Of a stretch of DNA of 64,000 nucleotides, positions 47,587-60,328 are shown piece by piece; positions within the stretch are counted from its first letter, which is position 1; each line of letters begins with the position of its first letter. Location of the stretch: positions 620,001 through 684,000 of the forward strand of contig JADNRZ010000005.1 of NCBI GenBank assembly GCA_015501605.1, read 5' to 3'. The stretch comes from Panaeolus papilionaceus (lineage: Eukaryota; Basidiomycota; Agaricomycetes; Agaricales). The position numbers and the translations under genes were made by a program. Under the pieces are notes generated by a model. That model saw only the letters and a program-made list of their open reading frames with translations. It was not told the DNA's origin and ran no database searches.

Positions 47587-50463
47587 TTAACCGCAGAACT
47601 CCATTCCGGGGCATCCAATAGCGGTTCCGTATTCTATTAAAATGATTAGTTTTATATTGTGCATTGACAAAACTGATGGGACTTACTGCCACCATCGACA
47701 CCGATAACAGCCAGGAGAGCTTGGAAAACACCACCGAGACCCTCACCGGCCAAAAGACCAGCGGAGACAGCGAACATGTACATATCGTAACCAGCAGGGT
47801 TACGGAGCTGCCAGAAGAAGTTGAAAGATGAACCGATGGCCATGGCGATGGAGTAGTAAACTTGGGGCACGACAAAGGCAAGGCCGATGGCGTTCCAGTT
47901 GGGGACGTATCCCCAGTACTTCTTGGGGATGAAGAAGTAGCGAACCAGAAGAGTAACAACACTAGCAATAGCGAGGCCGATGGCGCAGTATCCAGATGAG
48001 GCGGGGATAGCTAGATGCACAAATATATTAGCCGAAGAAGTTATTTGAGGGGGAATAGGCACGTACGAAGCTTAGGACTGGTAACAGCGACAGCGACAGC
48101 AGCCCATGCGGCAACGGAAGGTGCACCGTATGTGCAGTTACCATCAGGTGGGGGGTCGATGATGCAAGGAGAAGCCTTGGTGAAGAGGATAAAGAGGCCA
48201 GAGGTGAGGAAAACAGCAATCACTGAGCCAACAAGCTGAGCGATGAACTGATTTCTGGGCTTGGCTCGGAGGAGGTATCCGGTTTTCAAATCACCAGTCA
48301 TATCGGAAGCTTGTGCAGCTGCACCGGCTGCAACAACACCAGCAGCCAGATTGAGAGACTGGGCGGGTTTCTCAGGCATACCGTTACCCTTGGAAATACC
48401 TCCAAAGATGAGCTGGGACGCTTTGGCAACGGTAGAAACGGGATTGACGTCGGTGTGTCCGGAAGATTGTACTCCGATAAAGGAGAAGATGAAACCAAGA
48501 ATGAGGGCAAGGAGCGCCTCGCCAATGTTCATGTGGAATTGTGTGGCAAGGATGGCACAGCTCATAATGGTGCTGGCAAGAAGACCAATTGTCCACCACG
48601 ATACGGGAATGCGGTCTTCCATTGGGGTCTGATCTTCATCATTAGGGTCGAGTTCTTGGTTGTTGCGGTTTTTGAACATTGCGACAACATTGAAATTCAT
48701 ACCCGTCAGCTTCATGCCTCTCACTAATGGAACAATAGTGAGGACGACGTCGGCAAAGGAGTACATAAGCATGATGAGGACACCGGGCCAGAGTAGCCAG
48801 TAGCGAGGAGATGGGTTGGTGAGGTAGAGCTCGGGGTTCTTGAATGACATAGCATTGTATGACACGAGGGGGTACTCGTCACTGATAGGGGTTCCGAATG
48901 CAAGTCCATTCTTGACGATAGCAGGCGCGACTGTGAAGGTGGTTTGTAAACAAAGGTTAAAATGTATCATGCGCGCATAACGACTCACTAATACCCCAGG
49001 CCAAAATGGATCCACCAACTAATCGTTCTGCATCAGCAACGGTTACAGCTCTGAAAGTGTTTTTTACTCACAGAAACTCCAGCTAGCGTTCAAACCACTG
49101 AGCATACCGGCGCCGAAGAAGGCAGGTGTGACTGTTAAACAACTGTGCTTAGTCCAATTATTACAAGTGAAATGGTTTGACCTACACTCCAAGATCCATC
49201 CATGGTTCTCTAGCTTGATCATGCTGGTGAATCCCAGGCGGTAAAGAGTCCAACCAATATGCCAGTCATAAATCTGGAAGGGAATCATAGCCTGTCAGTT
49301 TGACGGGGGAATAACCAAAAGGACATACATACAACACCAGGAGCATAGCCGGTCATAACCTTGTAGATAAAGATGATGACGAAGGTCCACAAAAGGGCTT
49401 TAGCCTTCTTCTTGGCTGAGAGGGCACCTGTAGCTCCGCGATGAAGGGAGCGGATAGTGTAGGCCTGAATAAGAGAATAGTCAATACATGTCTTAATGTA
49501 ATAGTAGTGACGCAAATAAAGACATACGGTGGCGGCAGGGGTGGGGAATGTCAGTTTCTGATGGACGATGAAGTACCTCCTCAAAGGGATGACGAAGAAG
49601 ACACCAAAGAAACCAGCAGTCGCAGTGAGGGCAATGAGCTTGCCAACATCCTTGGTCGGGTCGGCAGTGTTCAAGAGGTCAAGGCGGTACATAGCAGGAA
49701 CAGCGGAGACGAAGAGGATGCCCAAACTACCGGAAGCTGTCGACGAGGGTTAGTGCACGATCAAAGTGAAGCAAATGTGCTGGGAAACACAGACCTGTGG
49801 CGGCGCTAAAAGTATAAGATACAGATTAGCGAGCTGAATCAGAAAAGATAGTGGCAGCAATTTACGTTTGAACAGTACAATTCTCCTTAGGTCCAAACGA
49901 ACCTCCGAAGACACGACCGAGGATTCCAGACTCTGGAACAGCCTTGGCAATAGCTTTCACAATAGCAAAACCAAAGATAGCCTGATTGTAATGTTAATCA
50001 ACAACCATTCGAAGGATGGTGGACATGAAGCGGACGTACACCAAACAACTGGGGACCGAAGGTAAAGCCTGTCTTTAGACCGAGGTAGATGTTCGAAGCT
50101 CCGACGACAGCACCCAAAAGACTTCCGACGAGCAGAGCACTGAGGGTCATAGGGTTTGAGCTCCGAGACATAATGAGTACGTTGGTGCATCACATACCGG
50201 AAAGTGAGCTGATGAGTCTCTTCAACCTCATCAGGGTCGATGGGGAATGGCCTGGAGCTGTTGCCGATACGCAGACACAGAAGTAAGCATCGCTCAGTAG
50301 GTGAAGGCGAGTAGCTGAGAAGGCCCTATACTTACACATCATGATCGTCGAACTTTTCCTCTGCTTCAACGATTCCCTCCTCGATGCTGGAAGACTTCTC
50401 GTTGTACTCCTTGCTGGGTTCGCGATGGACCACATTAGTCGACTGGTCAATAGCAGTGCTCAT
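47587..50463 (-). CDS. OPT superfamily transporter (YSL-like), copy A
   Basis: Many-pass membrane transporter of the OPT superfamily, the branch near plant YSL and yeast YGL114W, thought to move oligopeptides or metal chelates. About ten or more exons join in frame from MSTAIDQSTNVVHREPSKEY to a C-terminus IGCPGMEFCG. Landmarks in order: PFPIDPDEVEETHQLTFR, GAVVGASNIYLGLKTGFTFG, GGSFGPKENCTVQT, FVIPLRRYFIVHQKLTFPTP, AYTIRSLHRG, GYAPGVIYDWHIGWTLYRLG, FGAGMLSGLNASWSF, NGLAFGTPISDEYPLVSY, SPRYWLLWPGVLIML, EDQTPMEDRIP, GFIFSFIGVQSSGHTDVNPV, LNLAAGVVAAGAAAQASDMT and NWNAIGLAFVVPQVYYSIAM. The cytosolic N-terminus is acidic with a KSSS motif. Copy B lies 1.8 kb upstream in the same orientation and is clearly a tandem duplicate. 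Confidence 0.92.
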
Positions 50464-52266
50464 GGTCACAGCGGGCCCACTGGCTGATTAAAGCTGATTA
50501 TGGGGGAGTTGGGATGGAGGACTGCACGGTTGAAGGACGAGGAATCATCATTTCAAGTTGAGCAGTATTTGAGGAAAGCTAGTGAGCAACTGAGAAAATG
50601 AATTAGGCGAAATCATTGGATATGGATCTCGAAAGCCAGATGGGAGTTCTGGAGTAGCATGCTTCTCTGAAATGTAGGCATATGGCGAGGACCTGTCTAT
50701 CCGCGATGAGTAATGAGTCCGAAATCGCGTTGCGCATGGTGGTTTATCAGAAAAACGATTGTGTTCACGTTGTTGATGCAATCTGCGCCGCTGAGTTAGA
50801 ATCATTGGTTGCCAAGAAAGGCTTGGTTCTTACCTGAATTAGGAGGCTGGATGTCTCCACTGTGTTCAAGTCCTATTGAATTATCACACTGGTTCGCCCG
50901 CGATCCAGTCAGTTCGACCAGACATTCTCCCATATGGTAGATATGCTGGTCGTATGTAAAATTTAAAGACCTACAACCACTTGGATGGCACCATGAATTA
51001 CCCATCGCACGGGTCAGCACTGGCACGAGTCACCACTGCTAATGCAAGTTGAAAATTAGCGGATTGAAAGCACTTGTGTATTTTTAGAGCACATACTACG
51101 GGCTCAAAGTGAGCGACCGAGTATAATTATCAGTCAACCATATGGTATCTATTAGACGGGCGTCTGAAAATGATGAATCATTAAGAAGCAGTGCTGTGCT
51201 TATAATAGATCGAGGTACTTACCTTCAGCCGCCAGTACTAGCGAGATGGCTAGCATCGCAGCGGAACGATGCAAGACTGGTGGAATGTACCTTGCTTATC
51301 GAGAAGCCGGGGGACTGCATGCCCCTGAGGATTCGCCGAACGAATTACGATGACCCCGAACTACCCGAGCGTCGCTGACTTCATCTTCCATGTTACCACT
51401 TCGTGGAGCTGAGTCTTGTCTCTACTTTTCTTATGTTATCCCGCCATTGCAGAGCTGTGGTTGAAACCGCCAAGGGTGGCCAACATTAAGGCAAGCATAT
51501 CATCCACATGAACCGAACAACTGCAATACCGGATTGAGAGATTGCAAGGTTCCCGGTGTAAGCCTGCTCGGCCATAGATTTCATAGTACCATAAATCACC
51601 AGTTGAGCCATCTGTGGGATACGTGTACATGTGGATGTCAGGCATCCATCAGCTCTAAAACCATGATCGTGTGCCAGCGCGGGGATGGCCCAGCCAAGTC
51701 GCCCTGTCAGGGGGTGTGCACTGAAGGTTAACTAGGCCCTTTAACTATCCCTTGGACATTTCTTCTGCGACAGGAGTTCGTATTACTTTGTGTAATTAAA
51801 ATGTTCAACTACTAGTGGAAGCATACCTTGAGCACGCATCACCGTGTCGTCTTGGTTTGCCGAAATATCATACCCAAAGGCAAGTTCATGATAAGCCGGG
51901 TGGTTGTATGATAATGATATCTATGATCATTCCAAGCACACATCAGTCGTGAGTCCATGTGCTTCTATCCCAGGGGGAGGTTGCACACAGTGAAAAGATA
52001 CCATCTTGATTTCTAAACAAGTTGAACAAGGTTCAAACTTTCGTGGTTGTTCAGTGTGGGAAAAACTCCACCCATCGCATCCTCAGCAATTTAGCCTTAG
52101 TCGGTTTGGTGCGTGAATTTTTGGAATTGAGTTGTAACTACATATGATACAGGAAATGAAACAGGCAGGAGGCGGAAGTAATAAGTAGTAAATAATGCGT
52201 GTATCACCCCAAAGATAAATGGGAAAACTTGAACTCAGATATGCGAACGTGCAGAAGATCAAGCGT
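50464..52266. other. Spacer between the two YSL-like OPT genes
   Basis: About 1.8 kb holding the promoter of copy A and the 3' flank of copy B. Open frames (for example 51142-51375 and 51436-51645) show no OPT-like or other recognisable sequence. No mobile element identified. Confidence 0.4.
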
Positions 52267-55155
52267 CTAACCACAGTATTCCATGCCGGGGCAGCCAATG
52301 GCAGTGCCATACTCTAGATATGTTCGTGAGCTCGTTAAAACCAAAGAAATGAGAGTAAAGGTGCATACTGCCACCATCGACACCGATAACAGCTAACAAG
52401 GCTTGTGCGACACCGCCGAGACCTTCACCAGCCAAGAGACCAGCCTAAACATTCAAGTCTTTAGTTAGGTTCATCGAGCAAGAGACAAAACACAACTCAC
52501 AGAGAGGGCGAACATGTACATATCGTAACCGGCTGGGTTGCGGAGTTGCCAGAAGAAGTTGAAGGTGGAACCGACGGCCATGGCGATGGAGTAGTAAACC
52601 TGGGGTACGACAAAGGCAAGGCCGATGGCGTTCCAGTTGGGAACCCACTTCCAGTACTTCTTGGGGATCCAGAGATTGCGGACGACAATTGTCACAACAC
52701 TGGCAATACCAAGACCGATGGCGCAATAACCCGACGAAGGAGAGATGGCTATAAGGGTAGGGTTAAATTTCAAATCAATAACGAGTATCGTGAAGACTCA
52801 CGAAGCTTGGGGCTCGTGACGGCAACAGCGACAGCAGACCATGCAGCGACGGAAGGGGCACCATATGTACAAGGACCATCGCCAATAGGATCACTAGTGG
52901 TTTATTAGCCAAGAATTAAAGAATTCTGAAGAAAAAAAGCGTACATGATACAGGGCGAGGCCTTGACGAACAAGATGAAGAGTCCTGACGCAAGGAAGAC
53001 AGCTACAACTGAGCCAACGACCTGAGCAATGAACTGGTTCTTGGGTTTGGCGCGGAGAAGGTAGCCGGTCTTCAAGTCACCAGTCATGTCAGAGGCTTGA
53101 GAGGCAGCACCGGCGGCGATGACACCGGCAGCCAAGTTGAGCATGCGAGCAGGGTCTTGAGGAGTACCGGCACCCTTTGAAATACCACCAAAGACGAGCT
53201 GAGAGGCCTTGGCGACAGTACCGACTGGGTTGACATCAGTGTGTCCAGATGATTGCACACCAATGAAGGAGAAGATGAAACCCAAGACGAGAGCGAGGAT
53301 AGCTTCACCGACGTTCATGGAATACTTGGTAGCGAGGAGGGCAATGCTGAGAACAGTGCTAGCAAGCAGACCACTGGTCCACCAAGGGAAAGGAATACGA
53401 TCCTCCATCGGGGTCTGGTCCTCGTCGTCTGGGTTGAGAGGCTTGTTGCGGTTCCTGTACAAGGCGACGGGGTTGAAGGAAGAGAACTTGGCGTTTTTGA
53501 GGATGGGGATGAGGGTCATGAAGATGTCAGCGAACGAGTAGAGCAACATGATTAGGACACCGGGCCACAAGAGCCAGTAGCGGGGCGAGGGGCGGGTAAT
53601 GTAACGCTCGGGGTTGTTGAAGGACATGGCGAAGTAGGTGACTAAGGGGTATTCCTCACTGTAGGGTGTTCCGAATGCGAGTCCATTCTTGACAATGGCG
53701 GGAGAAACTAAGATCAAACGGTCAACGAACGAAAGCACTGGGTGTCCAAAAAATACTCACTGATGCCCCATGCGAGAATGCTGCCACCGACTAATGATTT
53801 TGGTCAGGTCATGTCACAAACCCTGCATAATCGAAACTTACAGAAACTCCAGGAGGCGTTCAAGCCACTAAGCATGCCGGCACCGAAGAAAGCAGGTGTG
53901 ACTACAACCGAGGGGTTAAACTCGGTTACGAAGAAACGGATCTGAACACATACTCTCAATAATCCATCCGTAGTTCTCCAAGTTGATCATACTGGTGAAG
54001 CCGAGTCTGTAGAGGGTCCAACCAATGTGCCAGTCATAGATCTAGAGGATGTTGTTTAATGAGGAGCGAAAAAGCGAGAAAATTGGATACTCACAATTCC
54101 GGGTGCGTAACCGGTCAGAACCTTGAAGAGGAAGACTGCAATGAAGGAATAGAAGAGCATCTTGGACTTCTTCCTGGCAGACTCAGCGCCTGACTTGCCG
54201 CGATGCAGGGATCTGATGGTGTATGCCTGGGAAAGGTGAGTTGACGCCCAAACGCTTAAGGGGATAAACGTACTGTGGCAGCAGGAGTAGGGAAGGTAAG
54301 CTTCTGGTGCACGATGAAGTATTGCCTCAAAGGAATAACGAAGAAGACACCGAAGAAACCGCAGCACGCAGCCAAACCGATGATCACACCAATTTCCTTG
54401 GTTGGGTTGGTGTAGTCCAAAAGCTGGAGACGGAACATAGCAGGAACAGCGGAGACGAAGACAACACCCAAGGATCCAGCAGCTGTGGCAGCACTAAAAG
54501 TCGAGGATGTCAGAATAAGTTGTCATGATTGTGAACAGCCCTATGGACTGACGTTTGAACCGTGCAATTCTCCTTAGGACCGAATGAACCACCGAAGAGC
54601 TTGCCCAGGAGACCAGACTCTGGAATGGCTTTGGCAAATGCTTTGATGATAGCAAAACCGAAGATAGCCTAAACCCATATCGTTGAGTATGTGTCCCCGA
54701 GAAAGCTAGTAAAGAGTACATACACCGAAGAGTTGAGCACCAAATGTGAATCCGGTCTTCAAACCGAGATAAATGTTGGAAGCACCGACGACAGCTCCGA
54801 GCAGGGATCCAATAAGGAGAGCACTGAAAAAAAACGAATAAGATTTGAAAGAACATGTAGGGGAACAGCTCATCGCGTACCGGAATGTCAGCTGGTGGGT
54901 TTCCTCGACCTCATCTGGGTCGACGGGGAAAGGCTTTGAGCTGAAGGTAAGAGAAATCAGTGGAGAATCAGAAGCCCGAAGTCACACAAAGGAAGGTAAA
55001 TTAATCACGTACACGTCATGGTCATCGTATTTTTCCTCCTTCTCGAGAGGACCATCCTCTACACTTGAGCTCTTCTCGTTGAACTCGCCCTCCCTGCTAG
55101 GGGCTCTATGACCCATTGCGGGGAACTTGTCGACCTCAGTGGTAGCCATTGTCAT
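52267..55155 (-). CDS. OPT superfamily transporter (YSL-like), copy B
   Basis: Paralogue of the adjacent copy A, similar at most positions over its whole length and with introns in corresponding places. Starts MTMATTEVDKFPAMGHRAPS with the same EFNEKSSSVEDG type of acidic N-terminus, and ends IGCPGMEYCG. Shared landmarks include GGSFGPKENCTVQT, FVIPLRQYFIVHQKLTFPTP, AYTIRSLHRG, NGLAFGTPYSEEYPLVTY, SPRYWLLWPGVLIML, EDQTPMEDRIP, GFIFSFIGVQSSGHTDVNPV, LNLAAGVIAAGAASQASDMT and NWNAIGLAFVVPQVYYSIAM. The loop after the NPERYITRP block (KNAKFSSFNPVALYRNRN) differs most from copy A. An alternative start MATTE is two codons downstream. Frame and membrane segments are intact, so both copies look functional. 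Substrate unknown. Confidence 0.92.
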
Positions 55156-58100
55156 GTAAGCCCTGATTACTTGCGAAAGGCGGTAAGTAGACGCAAGGTG
55201 CGCAGCGCGAAAGCAAGTCGCGAGAGGCGGGGTGCACGATCGGGGGGTGGAGAAGCCTTGCCATAGACTCCCCGCTTTTAAAGCAAAGAAATCCGCTCCT
55301 AGAGAGACGGAAACTCCTAAGATCGCTTCGGGTCTCGATTGAGGCGATTTCTAAGATTCAGATGGACCAACAGAGAGAAGCACATCAAACCCGCATGGAT
55401 TCTTTTCCAAATCGATGTCGGTTTGCTTAAGATTGTGATGTTATGCCCTTGAGCACATTGTACATTAGGTTCCGGGTTCGTGCATCTGATTTGCCTCCAC
55501 GACGCGCGTTAAAAAACTGATCTGAGGGACGGCTGAATGACTGGCTCGCTTTCCACGAAAAAAGTATCGACTTGGTCGAAGGGACTTTCCGTTTTCATTA
55601 CAGAGAAGTCAAGCTGCTTCTCTACAGTGAGTCTATTGAACGACCTCATCTGAAAATGAACAATTTCCTCTAAGAGCTCGACCGAATCTAGATGCATACA
55701 AGTAAATAAAACCTGTCAGATGAAATTCTAGGTCCTATGCAATTCAACGGTTTCACACACCAGCCTGGACATTCGTTGTTGTAACTTGCTTTCATGCAAT
55801 ATCTGCCACCCTGTTCCATCAATGAGAGTGTGGGGTCGAAGTTGAACCATGCACAGGGTTGGAATCACACCGGAGTTTTTTGCGCAATGTGACCAAAAAG
55901 GGGTAAGGGTTATGGAAATGGATCGTATGCAGGATGGCGCTTAATGATGCTTGCCGACCATTTTCGGGCCTGGTTGGACGGTTGGAGGAGGCAACACGCT
56001 GAATATTGCTTCACACTGGAGATGAATGTCACAGGTACGGCCGATAATGTTGAGAGAATGTAGAGCGTGAAATTATGCACGAATGTACAGCAACACTTCC
56101 AGATGGTCTGCAATACTTATTTGCAAATGAACCGAACCGGTGGCATGTCCTGCAGATGAACTGGACGGGGTTCCCAAGGGAAAGGTCGGAACATGGTGAT
56201 GTCAGATCCATGTCAAGACCGCATAATAAATGAATGTGGAACAAGTAGGATAGGACTGGAGCATTTGGGACGATGTCAAGGAATGAGTTCCGCAGAAATC
56301 TCGAGTGACTGTCGGAGCATCGCGCCCAGACATAGGAAGACTGCAAGGATACATAAGAGTAAATTCGAAATGAAGGAAGATCGCCTGAAAAGATCAATGC
56401 ATTGGCATGCCATGGGAAGCAGATAGGGATTTGCATTCTGGACTGTTATGCACCACATGCTGCAATACATGAGTTTCTGAAAAGTTAAAACGATGGGTTA
56501 ACGAGGTCTCCGATACAGAAAAGGCCAGCTTTACCTCCGACGATACACACGACTTCAAAATCTATTCAGATAACGAATTGTAAGGCCACAAATGCAAATA
56601 TTGGTCTTCATGCCTACTCGAAAATCACAAGCGAGGAAAAGTCGGTTATTGCGCAAACGTCATTGACCATACGGCTTTCGTGATTGACGATGATGGGACT
56701 CTATGGGATTGCTGATACCACCAAAGACGCCGTGCTATTGTTGGAATGGGCGGTTCAACTAGATTTCGACCAACATAATGACTGGAATTTAGACATATAG
56801 CGCTTTAAACTTCTGGTTGGTTTCATGATTTTTCCGCCTTCCAGAATCATAACTATCTTCAGCAACAGATAAGTCAATACGTATGAACTTTCATGTCCAA
56901 AGAGACCATGTGTAAAGGATAGAAATCAATACAAAACCATAGGTTTGAGAGATGAAAGGAATGAAATAGGCCAGTGAGCACCATGTGTGCAGGTCTTCAT
57001 GTGGTGGCGACAGGGCTAAGACCATTGAACCCCGCGACAAGAGCTGACAAGAGAATAGATTGCATTGTCTGGTGAAAGTGGTTCAGGTGGCGATGTGGGC
57101 GCCAAGTACTTTTCGTGAGTTTGTGTGGTCGTGTTAGTATAGGATGACTTCGATGGTACCTCTTTAATTGCCAAGACTCCAGTCGAGCATCCAGTGCATA
57201 TGGTGCAATTAAACATCGTTGCTTCTTTTCCCTTTGGAGTGTTCAGTGTGTTATCCTCCGTCAAAAGTTTATTATTTGGCTTTCAATGGTATTGACTGGT
57301 GACCCCTTATCATTGACAGAGAGTTCGCCTGTGCAGATTAAATCTCGACTATTTCGATCTCAAGCTTCAATTGTTCCGTTGGCATTGTACAATCGTCGGA
57401 AATTACCTAACACTTGCCTACATCTGTCACCGCAATAGATTTTCTGCAGCATCTGGAATGTCGAAGATGGATTCAGTTACACACCAAGAGTTGATAAAGA
57501 GTAGTCCTTGAACTGGGGGAGGGACGAAAATGGGTGATCGAGGCACTCAGGCAGCCCCCATCATAAACTGGGAAAGCAAGCAGGTCTCAATTGTGCCCAA
57601 TCCTGACACGGTTCTAGGTGTCAGGAAGATAAGCCGATACGTGTCTTACCCCTGCTTTGGAGATAGAAATCACGCGATGTCAATTCGACGAGTGTGTAGA
57701 CTGTGACACCAATCCAAGGGGCAAAATCGGTAAAGAGGTGACGCGGTACTGTTGGTTCTTGCGACTAAAATGGCGGTAAATTGGCGGTACAAAGGTTCCA
57801 AATTGACACAGTTATCATCCGGAACACAAGGTTTGTAGGCACTCCGAAAACTCCAGCAAAATACTTGAACCATCAAGGTACAGACAACATTGAGTATCAA
57901 CGAGATGAGTGAGTGGTTTGCTTTTGCGGAACCGACCATAAGCACTGATGTAATATCGATACTACGAAAAGCCGAATAGTCTGATGTGCTGGTCATCACA
58001 ATTACAAGCGCATACTGTCAAGTTGGAGATGAACCACTTCACGAACCTGGATGCAACATGTTTGTCGTCTAATTAAGAAACGAGAGATACTAGACAGGGC

Positions 58101-58240
58101 CTCCCACCAGGACAAGGACTCGAGAATTGGGCCAGGGTGTTTGAAATGTCGTCCCTTAGGAAAGAAAGAAATAAAAGTGGTAGAAGGGTATTTCTGATCT
58201 ATATGGCAGCTGAAGAGAGTACACACGATGGCGGTATGTC
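55156..58240. other. Gene-poor region
   Basis: About 3.1 kb without a supported gene. It begins with the promoter of OPT copy B. A minus-strand frame of about 109 codons (57670-57999) has hydrophobic stretches (SLISLILNVVCTLMVQVF) and could be a membrane-protein exon remnant, but neither neighbouring exons nor a family could be identified. No mobile-element ends or long repeats were noticed. Confidence 0.4.
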
Positions 58241-58775
58241 TTATTTCGAGTCTCCTTCTTTCTTTATCAGCCCCACACTAGAAACAGCCCCGCCAGAAAA
58301 GATTTCAGAGGCTTTGCGGCCCTCTTTGACTTCGCGTTCAACTTTGCGAACGAGCTCAGCTTGAATAGCTTCCGAGCGTTCAATCTAGAGCAACACGAAA
58401 TAACAAGGTGATAAGCAATTAGCATATCTAGTAATTGAAGACGAGTTATCCGGACTTACGCCCTTAGGGTGATGTAGGCATTCTAGGTAATCACTGCTTT
58501 GAGCACGACATTCATTGGGATCACTAGCACCTGCGTAGCACTATCCAAATGTTAATAAACCCATGGTAGAAATTTTACTTGGTATCTCGCCTTTTGGAAC
58601 TCCTGCCAATAAGTGAAGCACCTTGAGCGACCTAATAAAGCAGGGAAATTATTATTGCAAATCCGTTGCAGCGACATTATGCCTGGTTTTCATACCTCCT
58701 CCCCAGCTGAATCCTGACTGAAGGATACGTGAGTTATAGGCTTAAAATACAAACATCAATCGTACTCACTGCCAT
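58241..58775 (-). CDS. NDUFS5: NADH:ubiquinone oxidoreductase (complex I) subunit NDUFS5-like
   Basis: Accessory subunit on the intermembrane-space face of mitochondrial complex I, folded by the MIA40 disulfide relay. Five exons give 97 residues: 58770-58775 (only ATGGCA), 58696-58717, about 58591-58631, 58460-58540 and 58241-58384. The protein reads SGFSWGGGRSRCFTYWQEFQ, CYAGASDPNEC, SSDYLECLHHPKGIERSEAI, VKEGRKASEIFSGGAVSSVG. It has the twin CX9C pattern: C-FTYWQEFQK-C and C-RAQSSDYLE-C, with the YLECLHH block typical of this subunit. To keep the first CX9C spacing, the third intron must start with GC (GCGAGA) right after CAAAAG. Using the nearest GT instead would insert ARYQ between the two cysteines. 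It is transcribed away from GET5. Confidence 0.88.
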
Positions 58776-59125
58776 GTTAATGAATGTGTTGCGAACGTGG
58801 TTGAGGTTGAACTCGGTTTGCGGTCATGGTCGGGTGTGACGTGACTTCCATCGTGACCCTGACCGACAGAGTCACGGACTAGCATTGACAGTGAGCTCAA
58901 ACCTCTTGCTCATTGTCCACCACGTTCGAATCATAAAGGCACAGATAATCAGCGCGACAACGTTAGTATAAGTAGTAACAGAGTGATCTGGTAGGTGATG
59001 CTCGGCGTTGGTGATAGATCGATGTTGCTCCATTTACAAATACCCCTGTTTTCTAGAGCTCATTTAACTCGATATACCCCACAACGTTTCGGAAACCCGG
59101 AATCGCGGAAGAATTGTGAAACATC
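58776..59125. promoter_or_regulatory. Shared divergent promoter of NDUFS5 and GET5
   Basis: 350 nt separate the two start codons of oppositely oriented genes, so both promoters must fit here. No TATA box or CCAAT box could be assigned with confidence. Confidence 0.4.
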
Positions 59126-60328
59126 ATGTCTTCGAACTTTGAACAGGCGGAGAGGGCTTTTGCCAGAACGTTCTTAAACACGTTATCGACACAGCCCATC
59201 ACCTATTCTAACGATTATCAGCAACCGCCAGAACAAACACTCAAGAGGGTACCAGTGCTCTCGGTATGTCTTGTCATTTACATATAAGTGTCGCTTGCTC
59301 AACACAACCCTGTTTCTTCCATTCTCGCTACTGCTGGATATTTATTTAGATCGCGGTACCCCCGCCACCAGAACGTAAATTATCCTCTGAAGCATCCACA
59401 TCTGCCTCAAGTAAGCATAATCTACGTTGCGAGGTGTCTGCATCATGTTTTGATCGATTAAGCATGCTGAACCCATGCTCTCGATTTTTTGTTCTTTTTC
59501 TGGCCCACAACATGCGCACTCTTTCTGGGACTCACCTACATAAACCCCACAGGTCCGATCACAATCACCTTTAAATCTCTCAAACCCCCCGCTTCTTTCA
59601 AGCTTTCCGTACAGCCTACGGATTCCATCGCATCTATTAAAGCCCAACTCGCATCCCAGCCCTCCGCACCACCAGCTGACGCCCAGCGTCTTCTTCTCAA
59701 AGGAAAGGCCCTCGCAGATACAAAGTTACTCAAAGAGTATACGAACATCAAAGACGGTGATACTGTAAACCTTATGATAAAGCCAGGTTTCGATTGGGAT
59801 CCAACTGCACCAACATCATCACCAGAAATTGCCACTCCTAAACCAATGCCAGCCGCAGAAGTTTCCGTCAAGGGCCCGTTCTCATCCCTTTCAGGGTCAC
59901 TAGACGTCAATGCCCGTCCACGTCCAGGAAAGCATACACGTATCCCCAGTGTGGTGTTATCGCCTTCTCCTTCAAATGACACACCTGCAGGAGGGGAGAA
60001 AGATATCGTGATCAGTTTGGACGACGCTGTTCTGCCGAGCCCTACTTCGCATGCTGCAGAGGTTCTGTCGTCTTATCACAAGACGATCTCCAATCCTGAA
60101 TTTTGGGTGAAACTTTACGCGTTCTTGGTGTATGTCATATCCTTTGTTGCGATTTTGTGTGCGGTTTCTAATTCGTGTTCCTTGATCATCAGGGACGAGT
60201 TCGCCACTGATGCGGATCTGCACATCGCATTTGAGGATTTCCTGTGCGCAAGCAAAGCGACACTCAGTCCAAGCGAGATCGCGAAGATTCGAGACACCGT
60301 TGGCATTGTGGGCATGGCTGGAACATAA
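59126..60328 (+). CDS. GET5: GET5/Mdy2-like ubiquitin-like domain protein
   Basis: Component of the GET4-GET5 complex that hands tail-anchored membrane proteins from the SGT2 chaperone to GET3 for insertion into the ER. Four exons (59126-59263, 59350-59410, 59553-60129, 60193-60328) give 303 residues. The N-terminal helix EQAERAFARTFLNTLS fits the GET4-binding segment. A ubiquitin-like domain follows at about residues 67-145: ITITFKSLKPPASFKLSVQP, DSIASIKAQLA, LLLKGKALADTKLLKEY, GDTVNLMIKP. LLLKGK...DTVNLMIKP is close to the yeast Mdy2 pattern. A Pro/Ser-rich linker leads to a C-terminal helical segment (LHIAFEDFLCASKATLSPSE) in place of the yeast homodimerisation domain. The last splice uses a GTATGT donor in phase 2. 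The protein is longer than yeast Mdy2 (212 residues), mostly in the linker. Confidence 0.82.

Noticed and set aside
59536..59982. Minus-strand open frame of 148 codons
   Set aside because: Lies opposite the ubiquitin-like domain exon of GET5, whose motifs and splicing are clear on the plus strand.
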